50,367 bases of DNA from Russula earlei. Taxonomy: Eukaryota > Basidiomycota > Agaricomycetes > Russulales > Russulaceae. The stretch's first letter is position 1. Every line of letters starts with the position of its first letter. Under the pieces are notes generated by a model. The model saw only the letters and a program-made list of their open reading frames with translations. It did not search any database and was not told the DNA's origin. The stretch covers positions 1 to 50,367 of the forward strand of contig JAGFNK010000389.1 in assembly GCA_025769875.1 (NCBI GenBank), in the 5' to 3' direction. The translations under genes and the position numbers were made by a program. Of the stretch, positions 1 through 10,164 are shown piece after piece.

Positions 1-214
1 GACGATAGTAGCTGATGTATGTCCAAGCCAGGTAAAACAGGCGATACCCTGTCCTTAAGGAATTAACAATGAGATGGTGACATGGCTGGATGATCCTGGT
101 CCAAAGATTCAATTCACTGGAGCGCAGGGATTGATAATCAACTGATTGTCCTTGAATGTTCTTTGCTTGAGCAGGTTGCCAATATAATAGTTGTTGTCGT
201 GCTGGTGGCAGGAG

Positions 215-475
215 TCAACTAAGGGTTTCAAGATATAATGCATGTTCGTCGTGGCTTAGGAGTTGTCCAAATGGTAAGACTTCAAGGAACTCTTTGACAA
301 TGAGATGAGGAAAGTCTTTGTGGGGTGGTTCTATTCCTGGTATGTCGTGTAGGTTTGTTAAAGTGTTAACAGGAAATGCGGTTGAGGCCCAGGTTCGATA
401 GTGATTTAGGCTAAAGACGTGTCTAGTGATAGCATCTTCTTCTTCATCTTCTTCTAAGGCGTATTCTCGAGGCAC
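215..475 (-). CDS. Hypothetical 86-residue protein after the 307-aa frame
   Basis: A short minus-strand frame 70 bp downstream of the 307-codon frame. It opens with a run of acidic residues (about residues 8-14) followed by a mixed globular stretch. No domain is recognised. It may be a second reading frame of the LTR-A element or the broken continuation of the upstream protein after a frameshift. Size and context give weak support for it being a real product. Confidence 0.3.
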   Translation of the reverse strand: MPREYALEEDEEEDAITRHVFSLNHYRTWASTAFPVNTLTNLHDIPGIEPPHKDFPHLIVKEFLEVLPFGQLLSHDEHALYLETLS

Positions 476-545
476 TTTAGTTAAGGCAAGAAGAGAAAGA
501 TTTATTCAATCTTTATTGAAGCGTTACAAGGGTGGTTCTTACTTT

Positions 546-1469
546 TTAAGAACCGTGCGCAAGATCTATAGTTTTGAGACGGTACCTCTCAATTAGTTCA
601 AGAGGGTTAGGGGGAATACGAGGCGTAAAGCAAAAGCAAAGTAGCTGCAGGTTGAAATGGATGGTGTCGACAGTATAAGTCGAGTAGTGATGCAAGGAGA
701 CATGGTTACTGTTCTCTTCAAAGTGTAAGTAACCGTACGCGAAAGCTAGGCATCCGTCCAGGAAATCGTGTACAATAGACAGGCAAAAGGACTCTTCATA
801 AGCAGGACGGTAAATGGCAGGTAAAGTAAGGAGCTTCCTAAGCAACAACATATTAAAAATGTAAGCAATACGTCCGAGGGGGAAGTCAGCATCCGGGGCA
901 TATATCCTGACGTTGGAACAGATGCTGAAGGGGGTTAGATTGTACTTGGTGGCAAGGGCAGTGTTGGAGGGTTCCACAGCAAAAGTGTGGATGATGCATG
1001 CACGAAAGGCAGTTGTGTAGGTGTCTGTGAAGGCATGACGACTCAACTGGTCTGAGGTAGGGATGCGTCCCAGGTAGTCTTGGTGGTTTAAGTCATGGAG
1101 GGGGTGCCACTGCTTGCGGGAACGATTGGTGGTGGGAAGGACGAAGTACTGATGGGGGTGGAACTGGAATGCTGTGCAAGGAGGGCGATTGAGGAAGCCT
1201 TCAGGCAAGGGAGGGTGGTCTGCTTGCTGTTGCTTGTTCTGTGCTGGAGGGGGAGTGCCGATAGGGACAAAGTCACCTGGAATAGGCTGGGTGATGATGG
1301 GAGACGATGGTGGGGCTGTTGGGGAGTACAAGATGCTGAGGGGTGAGGATGTGTCGACCGGGTCGATGTCTTCAGTGAGGATGCGAAGGGCAGTGCGTGG
1401 GGTAGGTTGCAGAGGAGAAGGGAGGCGCAAGGAGGTGTTAACCAAAGTGGGGGAGTTAGGAGTGGACAC
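546..1469 (-). CDS. Unrecognised 307-residue protein in the LTR-A element (Gag position)
   Basis: An uninterrupted minus-strand frame starts 46 bp inside the LTR boundary, where Gag would begin. The first ~95 residues are rich in Pro, Ser and Thr and look disordered. The rest (about residues 110-300) is globular, with aromatic and Cys residues and an HSP-like order of helices that I cannot assign. There is no CX2CX4HX4C knuckle and no transmembrane segment. I do not recognise the family. The length and absence of stops stand out, because most other retroelement frames in the window are broken. It may be a novel Gag or an accessory or captured ORF. The opposing and overlapping frames here are shadows. 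Confidence 0.5.
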   Translation of the reverse strand: MSTPNSPTLVNTSLRLPSPLQPTPRTALRILTEDIDPVDTSSPLSILYSPTAPPSSPIITQPIPGDFVPIGTPPPAQNKQQQADHPPLPEGFLNRPPCTAFQFHPHQYFVLPTTNRSRKQWHPLHDLNHQDYLGRIPTSDQLSRHAFTDTYTTAFRACIIHTFAVEPSNTALATKYNLTPFSICSNVRIYAPDADFPLGRIAYIFNMLLLRKLLTLPAIYRPAYEESFCLSIVHDFLDGCLAFAYGYLHFEENSNHVSLHHYSTYTVDTIHFNLQLLCFCFTPRIPPNPLELIERYRLKTIDLAHGS

Positions 1470-1515
1470 TTGAGCGTTGGCTGGTCAATACAGGGATGAT
1501 GAGAGACTGTCCAGA

Positions 1516-2345
1516 TGTCAAGACACGTACTGCTGATCACTAAGGACTCAGGAGCAGGTGGGCAAGGGTTGGAACAGATGGTATGCGGCGAAGGCGGCGT
1601 TGAACAGGAGGACGAGCCAAACGACGAGGAGATACCAGATGGGGACTGGTAGGTGTTGCAAGAGACAAAGGTGAAGACTAGAGGCCAGTGTAGCGAGGGG
1701 GCTTTAAACAAGGTGGTCGTTGAAGAGTACCTTGAAGACAAGAGTAGACTTGAAACTGAGCAGTCACAGGGGAGTACCCAGGAGGATGAGAGTATCACAA
1801 ATGGACAGTATGACGACTGCCATACTTCATTGGGGCTTATATACAGTGTACAGGGTCGATTACAAAGAACTGGGACTATTCTAGACTCTTTGGTACCATC
1901 CAATAGGACTACAGAGGCATAAATTTGCTTGTGTCAAGTTTTAGGCTTACTGAGCGCATTACAGATCATTGTGGAGCGATGACATCATTATGATGTCACT
2001 GTGGAGCACTTAGTGAGCCTATGAGGTCACTGTGGAGTTGCTCAGTCAGCCATGATGTCATTGGAGCCTTGATGACGTCAGAGGAGTTATGCAACAATTT
2101 CTAAGAGTTTGTGCTGCTGTTTCAGGTTCCTGGTGGCTGGGTGACCATGTGGCTGCCACGCGATGATTACCCAATTAGGAAATGGGTGCCTGGTCGTGTT
2201 ATAGTGCCTTTGCAATAGCGATATCTTTGCACCACAGGAGGGATAGCCCAGAAAACGGAAGGGAGTTGGTAATGCAAAGTGAGAGAGATCTCTCTTGAGT
2301 GAAATAGGACCATCTTTGGCCAGGACCTGGCCTTGGTTCGTAACA
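1516..2345 (-). repeat. LTR-A copy 1 (830 bp, probably a 5' LTR)
   Basis: The sequence begins TGTCAAGACACGTACTG and ends TTCGTAACA on the plus strand. It is shared with copies at 9748, 37302 and 38555. The minus strand carries TATATAAG (1836-1843), so transcription runs left. The flanks differ (CCAGA on the left, TTATG on the right), as expected for one LTR of a longer element rather than a solo LTR. The right flank TTATG falls inside an LTR-C copy, so this element inserted into LTR-C. The missing partner LTR should be flanked by the same TTATG. Confidence 0.85.
1980..2080. promoter_or_regulatory. CRE-like palindromes in LTR-A
   Basis: Positions 1980-1998 form a 9-bp inverted repeat around one base (TGACATCAT-T-ATGATGTCA). 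Position 2073-2080 is a perfect CRE/ATF octamer TGACGTCA. Related but decayed versions occur in the other LTR-A copies (near 37765, 37855 and 39020). CRE octamers are bound by Atf1/Pcr1-type bZIP factors in fungi. A regulatory role in this LTR is inference. Confidence 0.4.
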
Positions 2346-2930
2346 TTATGACTCCTACTAAATTAGTAGCACAGTCAAAGTGCAGCTATTGCTGCACTTC
2401 TCCTGTATATATAAGCTCAGTACTTTGTGACCAAAGCCCTAAGCTTGGTCTCTTGTAGAATCCAACCTGCTCTTGTCCAACATATTCACCTGCAACCCAC
2501 TTCACTCCTAATCCTCAAACGACATCCACATCTCCATCTCACCAACTCTTCACACACACCAACTACCATCTACTCTACCTATCCCTTCCTTCCCTAAGAG
2601 TCTCTCTTCACTCCACTGAGAAGAGCTCTCCTCCTTTAAGACCTACCTTCCTCTACTCTCTCTGTGTTGTTCAAGGTCCCCGACAGACTTGAACACATAT
2701 AGCTAGTGGAACCAGCCCTAGTCTATTCCATTACAAACTTACCCTAGCTTCTCAATGGACTGAGTTGTACTAGGAATGGTCTATTGGCAATAACCTGTTT
2801 AGCATAAAACACTTCAACCACTGCAGGGATCCTTACTCTTTACAACAGGAACCAGCCTGTTCTTTGAACACACTTCTACTATCCAACCCGTCTTCAGGCT
2901 TGAGAACTGACATGGCTAGTTACCATGACA
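2346..2930 (+). repeat. LTR-C copy a, 3' two-thirds
   Basis: Matches the LTR-C copies at 7877-8824 and 35430-36286 from the segment before the TATATAAG box (about 2412) to the terminal ATGACA at 2930. The 5' part is missing because the LTR-A element inserted at TTATG. Orientation is plus. It abuts LTR-D sequence at 2931 with the TG of LTR-D apparently absent. Confidence 0.8.
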
Positions 2931-3401
2931 TTACCACTGCTTTGGGCAGTCTGATGTAATCACAGCCCAGTTGCATCAATGTGTTGGCTCCAATGGACTG
3001 GGCACTCCTGACTCATGTGCATCGCTCACATGTTGGATCAGCCTGGACTGGCTCAGCTCATATGCTGTAGCCTGTGTTTGTTACAATGATAAGTTAATTG
3101 ATGACAATTTGTAGCTACTAACAACTGATCCTCAATGATACAAGTTGATAGTTATGATTACTTTGCTTAGAGATGCTCTCATGTATTTAAGAGGCTCTCA
3201 GTTAGCTAGATTGCTTCAGTTTTGTCTTACACAAACTGAAGTGAGTATTCACCATATCTCATCTTATCTGTCACATCTAATCATGCATTGTAGATATCTT
3301 TTGATATGTACAACATAATCTACAGTTTTGTCTTACACAAACTGAAATATCTTTTGATAGACCTTGAGGATCTTATTTTTATCACATAACCTGCACCATC
3401 T
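2931..3401 (+). repeat. LTR-D copy (plus strand) and leader
   Basis: Positions 2931-3380 match the reverse complement of 26950-27393, starting from TTACCACTGC. The block continues through a duplicated stretch with a repeated TTTTGTCTTACACAAACTG motif near 3220 and 3325. It is followed by a decayed Gag frame, so it is read as the 5' LTR and leader of element D. The exact 3' LTR boundary cannot be fixed. Confidence 0.6.
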
Positions 3402-4133
3402 ATGTTCAAAAAATGTCTAAAGCAGCATCCCTGGATGATCACACCAGCAAGTTTCTCATTCTGCTCAGTAAAACAGGATGGGACCAGAACTTGCCAGGAG
3501 CAGTCAAAGCCTATAAAGCAGGACTACTCACCTGGCTGGTGTGACAAATTTACAATTGACCAGTCAGAGATATTCCCCCCATCAATGATCTACAAGCATG
3601 GATCAATGCTGCTAGGGAGGAACAAGCCAGAGACCAGCTCATGAGAGATAACATTGAATCTGGAGGTGGAGCATTAACCACCAGGGAAGATCACATGAAA
3701 TCCCTACAATCTGGGAAGAGGTGAAACCAAAGAGACCCCAATGCTATGGAAGTGGACTCAGTATCCACTGATGCAGCAAGGACCAAGTGTCATCCTCCTC
3801 TGACAGAGGAGAAGAAGAAACTGCTAGCAGAAGGAAAATGCTTCATCTGCAAGAAGGCAGGGCACATTAGCTGGAACTGTCCTGACAAGGACAGAGTCAA
3901 GAAGAAATCAAGTAACTCAAAGGACAAAGGAAGGGCTCAAGCTCTGTAAACAGAGAAGGAGGATGACTCAGGGGACAGTGGAAACAAAAGCACTGTCGCT
4001 GGACGATCCACATCTCCCCCTCCTACCTACAACAAGAGCTCCTCCTCTGCGTCCATAAAGAAGATGTCCGCCAAACATAAGGACTTACTAGAGGAACTGA
4101 TGGAACAGATTTTTTAGGTACACCTAAGTTGAC
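3402..4133 (+). pseudogene. Decayed Ty3/Gypsy Gag with zinc knuckle (element D)
   Basis: A Gag relic spread over shifted frames. Capsid-like residues (KFLILLSKTGWDQNLPGA and following) are readable from about 3440. An open segment at 3746-3949 then carries the nucleocapsid zinc knuckle CX2CX4HX4C (C-FI-C-KKAG-H-ISWN-C). Basic and Ser-rich residues follow. Gag would coat the element RNA in a cytoplasmic particle. Several stops and at least two frameshifts rule out a functional product. It follows LTR-D and precedes protease remains in the same orientation, which fits one truncated element. Confidence 0.75.
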
Positions 4134-4139
4134 AGCCTG

Positions 4140-4819
4140 ACTTAGGAAAAATAGTGTGTTGCAAGTGTACATTAGGAGACTAAATGCTATGAATATCCAA
4201 TTCACTTTCATCACTGCACACATGGCAGCCAAGGAATCTGCTCTACTAGACAGTGGAGCAAGAGAGAACTTCATTGATCACTCAGCCTGGAAAAGGCTGA
4301 AGATTGGAAGACAAGAACTACATGAACCCACGGTAGTATGAAATGTTGATGGAACTCAGAATAAGCAAGGGGAACTATAAGCAAGGGGAACTCACCCATT
4401 ATTGCTGGCTTTGTGTCTGATACAAGGAGAAGGAGAGCTTGCAAAAGTTCTATCTCACCAACTTAGGAACAGATTGGGTCATCCTGGGATATCCCTTCCT
4501 ATATGAATTTGACCCCACCATCAACTGGAGAGGACAACTGATGGAAGGAGCAGTACAAATTGAAACTGCACAATACAAGTACTTGGATCTCTATGTTGCA
4601 AATATTCAAAATTGAGCAAGAGATGAAAGTCGACAATTGAAGAAGGGGGAAGCAATGCATACAGAAGATGACTATTGCTCAGAGATAGTGTTAAGGCTCC
4701 AAAGTGCCTTAAATAATATCAATGGTTGTGTCTATAAACTTGTCCTACCAATGCAGATATGCTTGAGTCAAGCAAGCAATACTTGTGGAGGGGAAGGAGT
4801 GTTAGGTCCTTCAATAGTA
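4140..4819 (+). pseudogene. Aspartic protease relic of element D
   Basis: The segment at 4156-4341 contains ALLDSGARENFID, the aspartyl protease active-site region (family pattern D-S/T-G), followed by residues like the usual NVDGT segment. A second piece from about 4450 reads NLGTDWVILGYPFLYEFDP, the C-terminal protease motif before the RT linker. Stops and frameshifts separate the pieces. Pol ends at 4819, where LTR-F begins, so RT, RNase H and integrase are absent. The relic is recognisable but dead. Confidence 0.75.
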
Positions 4820-5309
4820 TGTTAACAAGATGAGAGGGGCTCTGCAGACAGGGTAGGAGTCAACTATTTGGGATTGGCAAACTAAGTCAAGCTTAAGACT
4901 CAACCTCCTATGAACTGGGGGTTTTATATAGCCCTCAGGGATAAGGTTCTCACTACTGTAAGTACAGGTCAGTGCTATAGTAGCAAAGATGGCTCATAGA
5001 AGCAATAGTTGCTTCTGCTGTAAATGATCTTGGTGCTGGAAGCATTAAGTGCTTCCATAGTAGCAATCTTGGTGTCATAAGTACTTTCCTAATCAGGAAA
5101 CAATGTACATAGCAGTACAGGAATATCTAGGACAGAAGCAATGTGATTCATTGCTTCTTCAATAGATCTTCAGAAAGCTGCAATCAATGCATTCCAAATG
5201 CAACATCCAGGAACATAAATGATCAAGATCTGACACATGCATAATGCAAACAATGCAGTCCATAGTTTGGGTGTCTGGCATCTTCCAGACCCCAAACCAC
5301 TTGGTAACA
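4820..5309 (-). repeat. LTR-F (490 bp), 3' LTR of a minus-strand element
   Basis: Plus-strand ends are TGTTAACAAG and CTTGGTAACA, giving matching TG...CA termini. The minus strand has a TATATAAA box (near 4926). A purine-rich tract lies directly outside the right end, as expected upstream of a 3' LTR on the minus strand. The left flank TAGTA is the predicted target duplication. It inserted into the protease-RT linker of element D. Confidence 0.7.
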
Positions 5310-5324
5310 TCACCCCTCCTTCAG
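5310..5324 (-). promoter_or_regulatory. Polypurine tract of element F
   Basis: The minus strand reads CTGAAGGAGGGGTGA immediately before the TGTTACC start of LTR-F. This is the position and composition of a plus-strand-primer polypurine tract, and it fixes LTR-F as a 3' LTR. Confidence 0.6.
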
Positions 5325-5339
5325 ATTGGTGGTCCCATG

Positions 5340-5852
5340 CACCAATAATTCTAGAATTGAGTGGTGGGGTCAATGCCATCATCATCAAGGGGAGGAGGTG
5401 AAGGTGTATTGGCCTTCTTCTGCTGCCTCATAGGTGGCCAGTATTGAGGCTACCATTGCCTCTGACTCCTCAGCCACTGCTGAAGGAGACATGATCTGTG
5501 GGAGTCTATCAGAGTCCCTGGGTAACCTTCTGACTGGAGGTGTGTTAAAGTGAAGAGGGGGTGCACTAAGATGTTCATGAAGGGTCATAGATCCTTCTCC
5601 TTTCGCTACCTGCAGGAGGCATGGGTTAGCAGCATCCTCCCTGTCCAGGTCAGACTTTCTCTTCTTGTTCTGGTGTGCCATCTCCCAACCTTGGTGGAAG
5701 GGGTATGATCTGGTGGGTGTATAGGAACAATGATAGGGAGGTACCAGGCAATGGAAGGCAGCATCAGTTGCCAGTTGGTCATGGCAGTACTGGTGGGGCA
5801 GTGGACAGTACTTGCATTGGTTTATCTTCCTCCTCCCTTCTATCATGTTCAA
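5340..5852 (-). CDS. Element F, distal reading frame (155 residues, fragment)
   Basis: The minus-strand open frame at 5385-5852 ends just before the polypurine tract. It includes a cluster of Cys and His residues near the start, a basic KKRK segment in the middle and an acidic Ala/Glu-rich tail. No known domain is recognised. A stop separates it from the upstream part of the same protein, so it is probably the C-terminal piece of a longer broken element-encoded protein rather than a separate gene. Confidence 0.4.
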
Positions 5853-7301
5853 CTGCTAAGCCTCTGGAATAAACTTGGCTATTGCTGTACATGCTTCTCC
5901 ACTGCTGTTGTAGAAGTGGTAGTAGATGGAACTCTGGGGAGAAGGATTTGGTGATGCTTCTGATCCTGCCCCTCCACAAAGATGCATGGTCAACATGGTT
6001 TGGAGGACATCAATCTCCTCCTTGGAATACCCTTGGACTCTAGTAGGTGCAGGTTGGCTGGTGCTAGTTTGGGGGTAGAGGTGTCAGACCCTGGATTATG
6101 TCTGCCAAAGGCAGTTGAGGGATGAAGAAAGGAGGAGGGGGAATAGGCTGTCCAGCCTGGTAGTTAGTGAGGAGTTCTTTGGCCCATATTCTTGAAGGGG
6201 TTTCTCCCTGGCTGCAACCTGCTTCAATGAACTCCCAGCAATGTGAGCATACTTTGGCTGCTGCCATCCTCTCTTTTGCTTTGACCCTCCCTTGCTCTAA
6301 GCCTCTCTTCTTGGCCAAGTACTTGACCAATTTGTAACACTGTTATGATCCACCCCTCTTTCAGTTCATCACTAATTCCTATTGTTTCATCTTGAACTAT
6401 TTCTTACCCTCATCTCCATGACTATGTTTCATCCCTTGATTGTGATTGACTGTTATTGTTTCACCTTTTGTGTTTCATCTATTGTCTTGATCTCTTTCTG
6501 CCATTGGTTTAGTTTTATATATTGTTCCACATATGGTACTGTACAGCCTCACTACATACAGTATTTAAGTGCCTGTAGAAGCTGGGGAATGCCCCAAGCT
6601 TAGCTTTGTCCCATTTCCTATCGCATCCATTGCCCTGTATCCCCTCTCAAATCACAAGTCACTTGTGCTGGCCTATACTCTGCTTGACCTAAGCTCTCCT
6701 CAAGGAACCCTTGTGTTCCTCTTCCTCTCCTGCTTCTCTCTCCTTGTCCTCCTCTTCTATGAGATAATAAGAAGATCAACTCTGTCAGTGAACTAGTCAT
6801 AGTTTGACTTGGCTTTGAGACACTAAACCTTTGAACCGGTCTCTTTGAGCCAGCCCACATTGAACCCCTGAACCAACTCACTGGGACTTGGCCCCCACTG
6901 AACCCTGAGCTAATGCTCCAATGGCCACAATGCCATAACAAACACAGTTGTTTTTCTTCTTCCTGGAGGACCTTATAGTTAGCCTCCAATATCTCCTCCT
7001 GGGTATAGAGGTGGTCTAAGTGATAGAGCCCTGCCTGGAGCCCAAAATTGCCCAGCAGGTAGAGGGTCTGTCTCCAGTGCCCTTCGAACTGCCTCTCAGT
7101 GTCGAAGCAGTCCAGGTTGTGTTTGTCTTGGCCATAGTTGTAGAGGTTGTAGCAAGGGGTGGCCTGGAGGATCTCACCATAGTTGCCATGGCCTTCTCCA
7201 TTCTTCCCCCTAACTCTTGGCTCTCCAAAGGCAACGTCATAAGTGTCACAAGTACTGATACTTTGGAGCAGAACAGCAACTGGGCTAGCATACCCAGACA
7301 A
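5853..7301 (-). pseudogene. Element F protein, split by solo LTR-E
   Basis: Two minus-strand segments belong together: 6941-7301 (helical, with YLLGNFGLQAGLYHLDHLYT) and 6064-6335 (basic coiled region, then a C-x2-C pair and a Pro-rich stretch). Removing LTR-E with one copy of its AACAC duplication joins them in the same frame without a stop, showing that the insertion hit a coding region. Further stops occur near 6064 and 5868. The upstream end near 7301 has no good ATG and looks truncated. The family is not recognised; Gag of a non-autonomous element is one possibility. Confidence 0.55.
6341..6940 (+). repeat. Solo LTR-E (600 bp) with AACAC target duplication
   Basis: The ends are TGTTATGATCC and GCCATAACA, with inverted TGTTATG/CATAACA termini. 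Both flanks are AACAC (6336-6340 and 6941-6945), a perfect 5-bp duplication. A plus-strand TATTTAAG box (near 6562) follows CCACATATGG-like sequence. There is no internal region, so this is a solo LTR left by LTR-LTR recombination. It interrupts the element F coding frame. Confidence 0.85.
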
Positions 7302-7876
7302 GACTTGTGTTTAGCTCATGTCTGATGACTTGTTTCATGACTTGTGTTTACCACAATGTTCCAGCGTGCTCTCATTTCAATTGCCTCACTGTTCCCTTAA
7401 GGACACCATTTGATATAGTTTCTCTCTAGTATATAAGTCTGTCAGTCAATGAGAACAAGTTCTAAGCTTGTTCTCCTGTGAAATATCACTGGATTATTGC
7501 TTCAGGACTTGTAGGCTTGCAAGACATGAAGCAGTTCATCTGAAATCCTTCTCACTCATAAGTCTTCTTAAACGTGAAGACTTATTCGCTATTTCCCCTC
7601 TCCACAGAACATATTTGCCTTGGCCATATCATCTCCAAGATCCCCAAAACTCATGAGGACTTAGCATCTTGTTCGACTCTCTGCACTTGTCTCATGTGTG
7701 AACCGATTTGTCAGTGACACCACCCCAAGTCAGTGACAATAAGCCACATATCTGGCTGGTTTATTGCCCCAAGTCACACCATCAGGGATGTCAATCCCTG
7801 TGTGGTGTCTGTCAGCATCCCATCACACCCAAGGCTCTCCAGGATGGGCAATCTGGTCAAGAGTGCTGGTAGGGGA
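7302..7876 (+). other. Unclassified LTR-like stretch
   Basis: No coding frame of interest. A plus-strand TATATAAG box near 7431 is followed by a U5-like segment with a short inverted repeat (ACAAGTTC / GCTTGTTC). It may be an LTR remnant whose ends could not be fixed. The right part (7740-7876) probably continues the 3' untranslated region of the minus-strand chromovirus fragment interrupted by LTR-C. Confidence 0.3.
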
Positions 7877-8824
7877 TGTCACATCCCAGTCCCCAGGCCG
7901 AGCATAAACTTGGTCAGCAGGGGGTCCGAAGTCAAGGGGACCATTACACCCTTTTCCTTTTATGCTTACTTCTTCCCTTTTTGCTATGCACTGCTGGCTC
8001 TTGTATGTCCCTTGACTTACTGGTCTCATGATCTCTTGTGTCTTGTGATCCCTTCTGCTGTATCATGTGATCCATACATGTCCAGGTAACACTGGATTGC
8101 TGTTACTTTCCCTTTGTTTGGTTCTCTTTCCATTTATATCCATCTCTTAGTTTCGACTGTGCAATGCTGCACACTTACTGTGCAGCACATTTACTTGGTT
8201 ATGACTCATTCATAGCCTCATTTCTTTGACTCCTACTTCTTATGACTCCTACTATACTAGTAGCACAGTCAAAGTGCAGCTATTGCTGTGCTTCTCCTGT
8301 ATATATAAGCTCAGTACTTTGTGACCAAAGCCCTAAGCTTGGTCTCTTATAGAATTCAACCTACTCTTGTCCAACATATTCACCTGCAACTCACTTCACT
8401 CCTAATCCTCAAGCAACATCCACATCTCCATCTCACCAACTCTTCACACACACCAGCCACCATCTACTCTACCTATCCCTTCCTTCCCTAAGAGTCTCTC
8501 TTCACTCTACTGAGAAGAGCTCTTCTACTTCAAACCTCTATCTAATCACTTTCTTCTTGCATGTTCAAGGTCTCTGACAGACTTGAATGCATATAGCTAA
8601 TGGAACTGGCCCTAGTCTATCCCATTATAAACTTACCCTAGCTTCTCAATGGACTGAGTCATACTAGGATGGGTCTATTGACCATAACCTGCTTAGCATA
8701 AAACATTTCGACCACTGCAGGGATCTTTAGTCTTTACAATGGGAACCAGCCCAATTCTTTGAACACACTTCTACTATCAAACTCATCTTCAGGCTTGAGA
8801 ACTGACATGGCTGTTACTGTGACA
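7877..8824 (+). repeat. LTR-C copy b, apparently solo (948 bp)
   Basis: Candidate ends are TGTCACATCCC and TACTGTGACA, giving inverted TGTCAC/GTGACA termini, flanked on both sides by GGGA. The 3' end agrees with the other copies. The 5' end rests on this copy alone, because copy c diverges upstream of about 8017. A plus-strand TATATAAG box lies at 8302-8309. It sits in the 3' part of a minus-strand chromovirus remnant. Confidence 0.65.
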
Positions 8825-9022
8825 GGGATGCATGTCCACTTCTCCCTCTCCAGTGCCATGTTCATCCATTCCCTGGAAGAAGGCAAGGAGGGAAGCATCA
8901 GGGGTAGTAATTTTGAGTGGCCCCTCTGCTCCAGAGAGGTTGGACTGGGGAATGATTTCATTAGTGGGAGTTTGAGACATGTGTGAGCAATGATATGGGG
9001 ATGAGGAAACAGAGGGCATCCT

Positions 9023-9747
9023 TCACTGGACTTTTATAACCCATATGGCACCAGGGTTCTTTCTGTGGTATTCCTCTATTAGTCTAGACACTTTGATGTT
9101 CTCTACTGGCTCCCAGGAGTCATGGGCTTTGGAGTACCCTTCCCACTGGACTTGGTACTCCAGTCATTCCCTCCTTCCAGTTTGTCTTGAACCTAAAATC
9201 ATTGCTACTTCATATTCTTCTTCTCCTTCTACCAATTCTGCTTCTGGACTGGTGTAATTGGCCCCATGCTCCTTTGTTTCTTTGTAAGGGGTCAACAGGG
9301 ATGCATGAAATGTGTTATGGATCCTCCAGTGGCTAGGGAGATCCAATCTGTATGTCACAGGGCTGATCACCTCTGTGATTTCAAAAGGCCCATAACATTT
9401 TGGGTGTAGTTTCACTGTAGGATGTGACATTTTTAGGTTGGTGCTGTCAAGCCATACCCTTTCTCCTTTCTGATAAGGTTGGAAACTACTTCTTCACTTC
9501 CACATTAGGGAAGCAATCTTCAATGCTTCTTGTGCCTGTGATTTTGTTTCCTGGATTCGGACTTTCCAATTGTCTATTCTTGGTATCTTGCTTCCCCAAT
9601 TTGGCTGGTGTTCTCTGGGCATAAAACCCATCCATAAGAAGAAGGGGGACTGTGTGGTTATCTCTGAAACATTAGAATTCATTGTGTATTGCACCAGAGG
9701 CAGCCAGTCCACCCAATTGTCTTATTGGTGGTTGTGTGGCAAGCCAA
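9023..9747 (-). pseudogene. Chromovirus integrase C-terminus and chromodomain (fragment)
   Basis: The minus-strand segment 9494-9745 gives the end of the integrase core (DNWVDWLPLVQYTMN and following). 9164-9430 gives the GPY/F region (PKCYGPFEI) and the FHASLLTPYKET motif. In the same frame, after one TGA, a chromodomain follows (VQWEGYSKAHDSWEPVENI), ending at a stop at 9023. Chromodomains target Ty3/Gypsy chromoviruses to heterochromatin. At least two in-frame stops (TAA near 9730, TGA near 9164) are present. The 5' part was lost at the LTR-A insertion at 9748. Confidence 0.85.
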
Positions 9748-10164
9748 TGTCAAGACACGTACTGCTGATCACTAAGGACTCAGGAGCAGGTGGGCAAGGG
9801 TCAGAACAGATGGTACACGGCATAGACGGCATTGAACAAGAGGATGAGCCAAACAACTAGAAGGTACCAGAAGGGGACTGGTAAGTGTTGCTGGAGGCAG
9901 AGGAAAAGGTTGGAGGCCAGTGCAGCAAAGAGGCTTTAGACAAGGTGGTCATTGAAGAGTCCCTTGAGGACAAGGGAAGACTTTAAACTTGGTGGTTGCA
10001 GGGGAGTACCCAGGAGGATGAGAGTATCACAAATGGACAGTCTGATGACTGTCATGCTACATTGGGGCTTATATACTGTGTACACGGTCAATTACAAAGA
10101 ACAGGGACTATTCTAGACTCCTTGGTACTGTCCAATAGGACTGCAGAGGCATAAACTCGCTTGT

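Larger units (their letters stand above)
1..1515 (-). mobile_element. Internal region of an LTR-A retroelement, cut by the left window edge
   Basis: This stretch lies directly downstream, on the minus strand, of the LTR-A copy at 1516-2345, whose TATA box also points left. It is therefore read as the 5' internal part of a minus-strand LTR retroelement whose other LTR lies outside the window. It holds two minus-strand frames (307 and 86 codons) but no recognisable zinc knuckle, protease or reverse transcriptase. No canonical initiator-Met primer-binding site is visible next to the LTR. It could be a non-autonomous (LARD-like) member of the LTR-A chromovirus family, or the start of an element with an unusual Gag. 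Positions 1-214 show no convincing coding frame. Confidence 0.5.

Noticed and set aside
1088..1903. 271-codon minus-strand frame across the LTR-A boundary
   Set aside because: It overlaps the better 307-codon frame in another phase and is half LTR sequence; composition is Ser/Pro/Cys noise.
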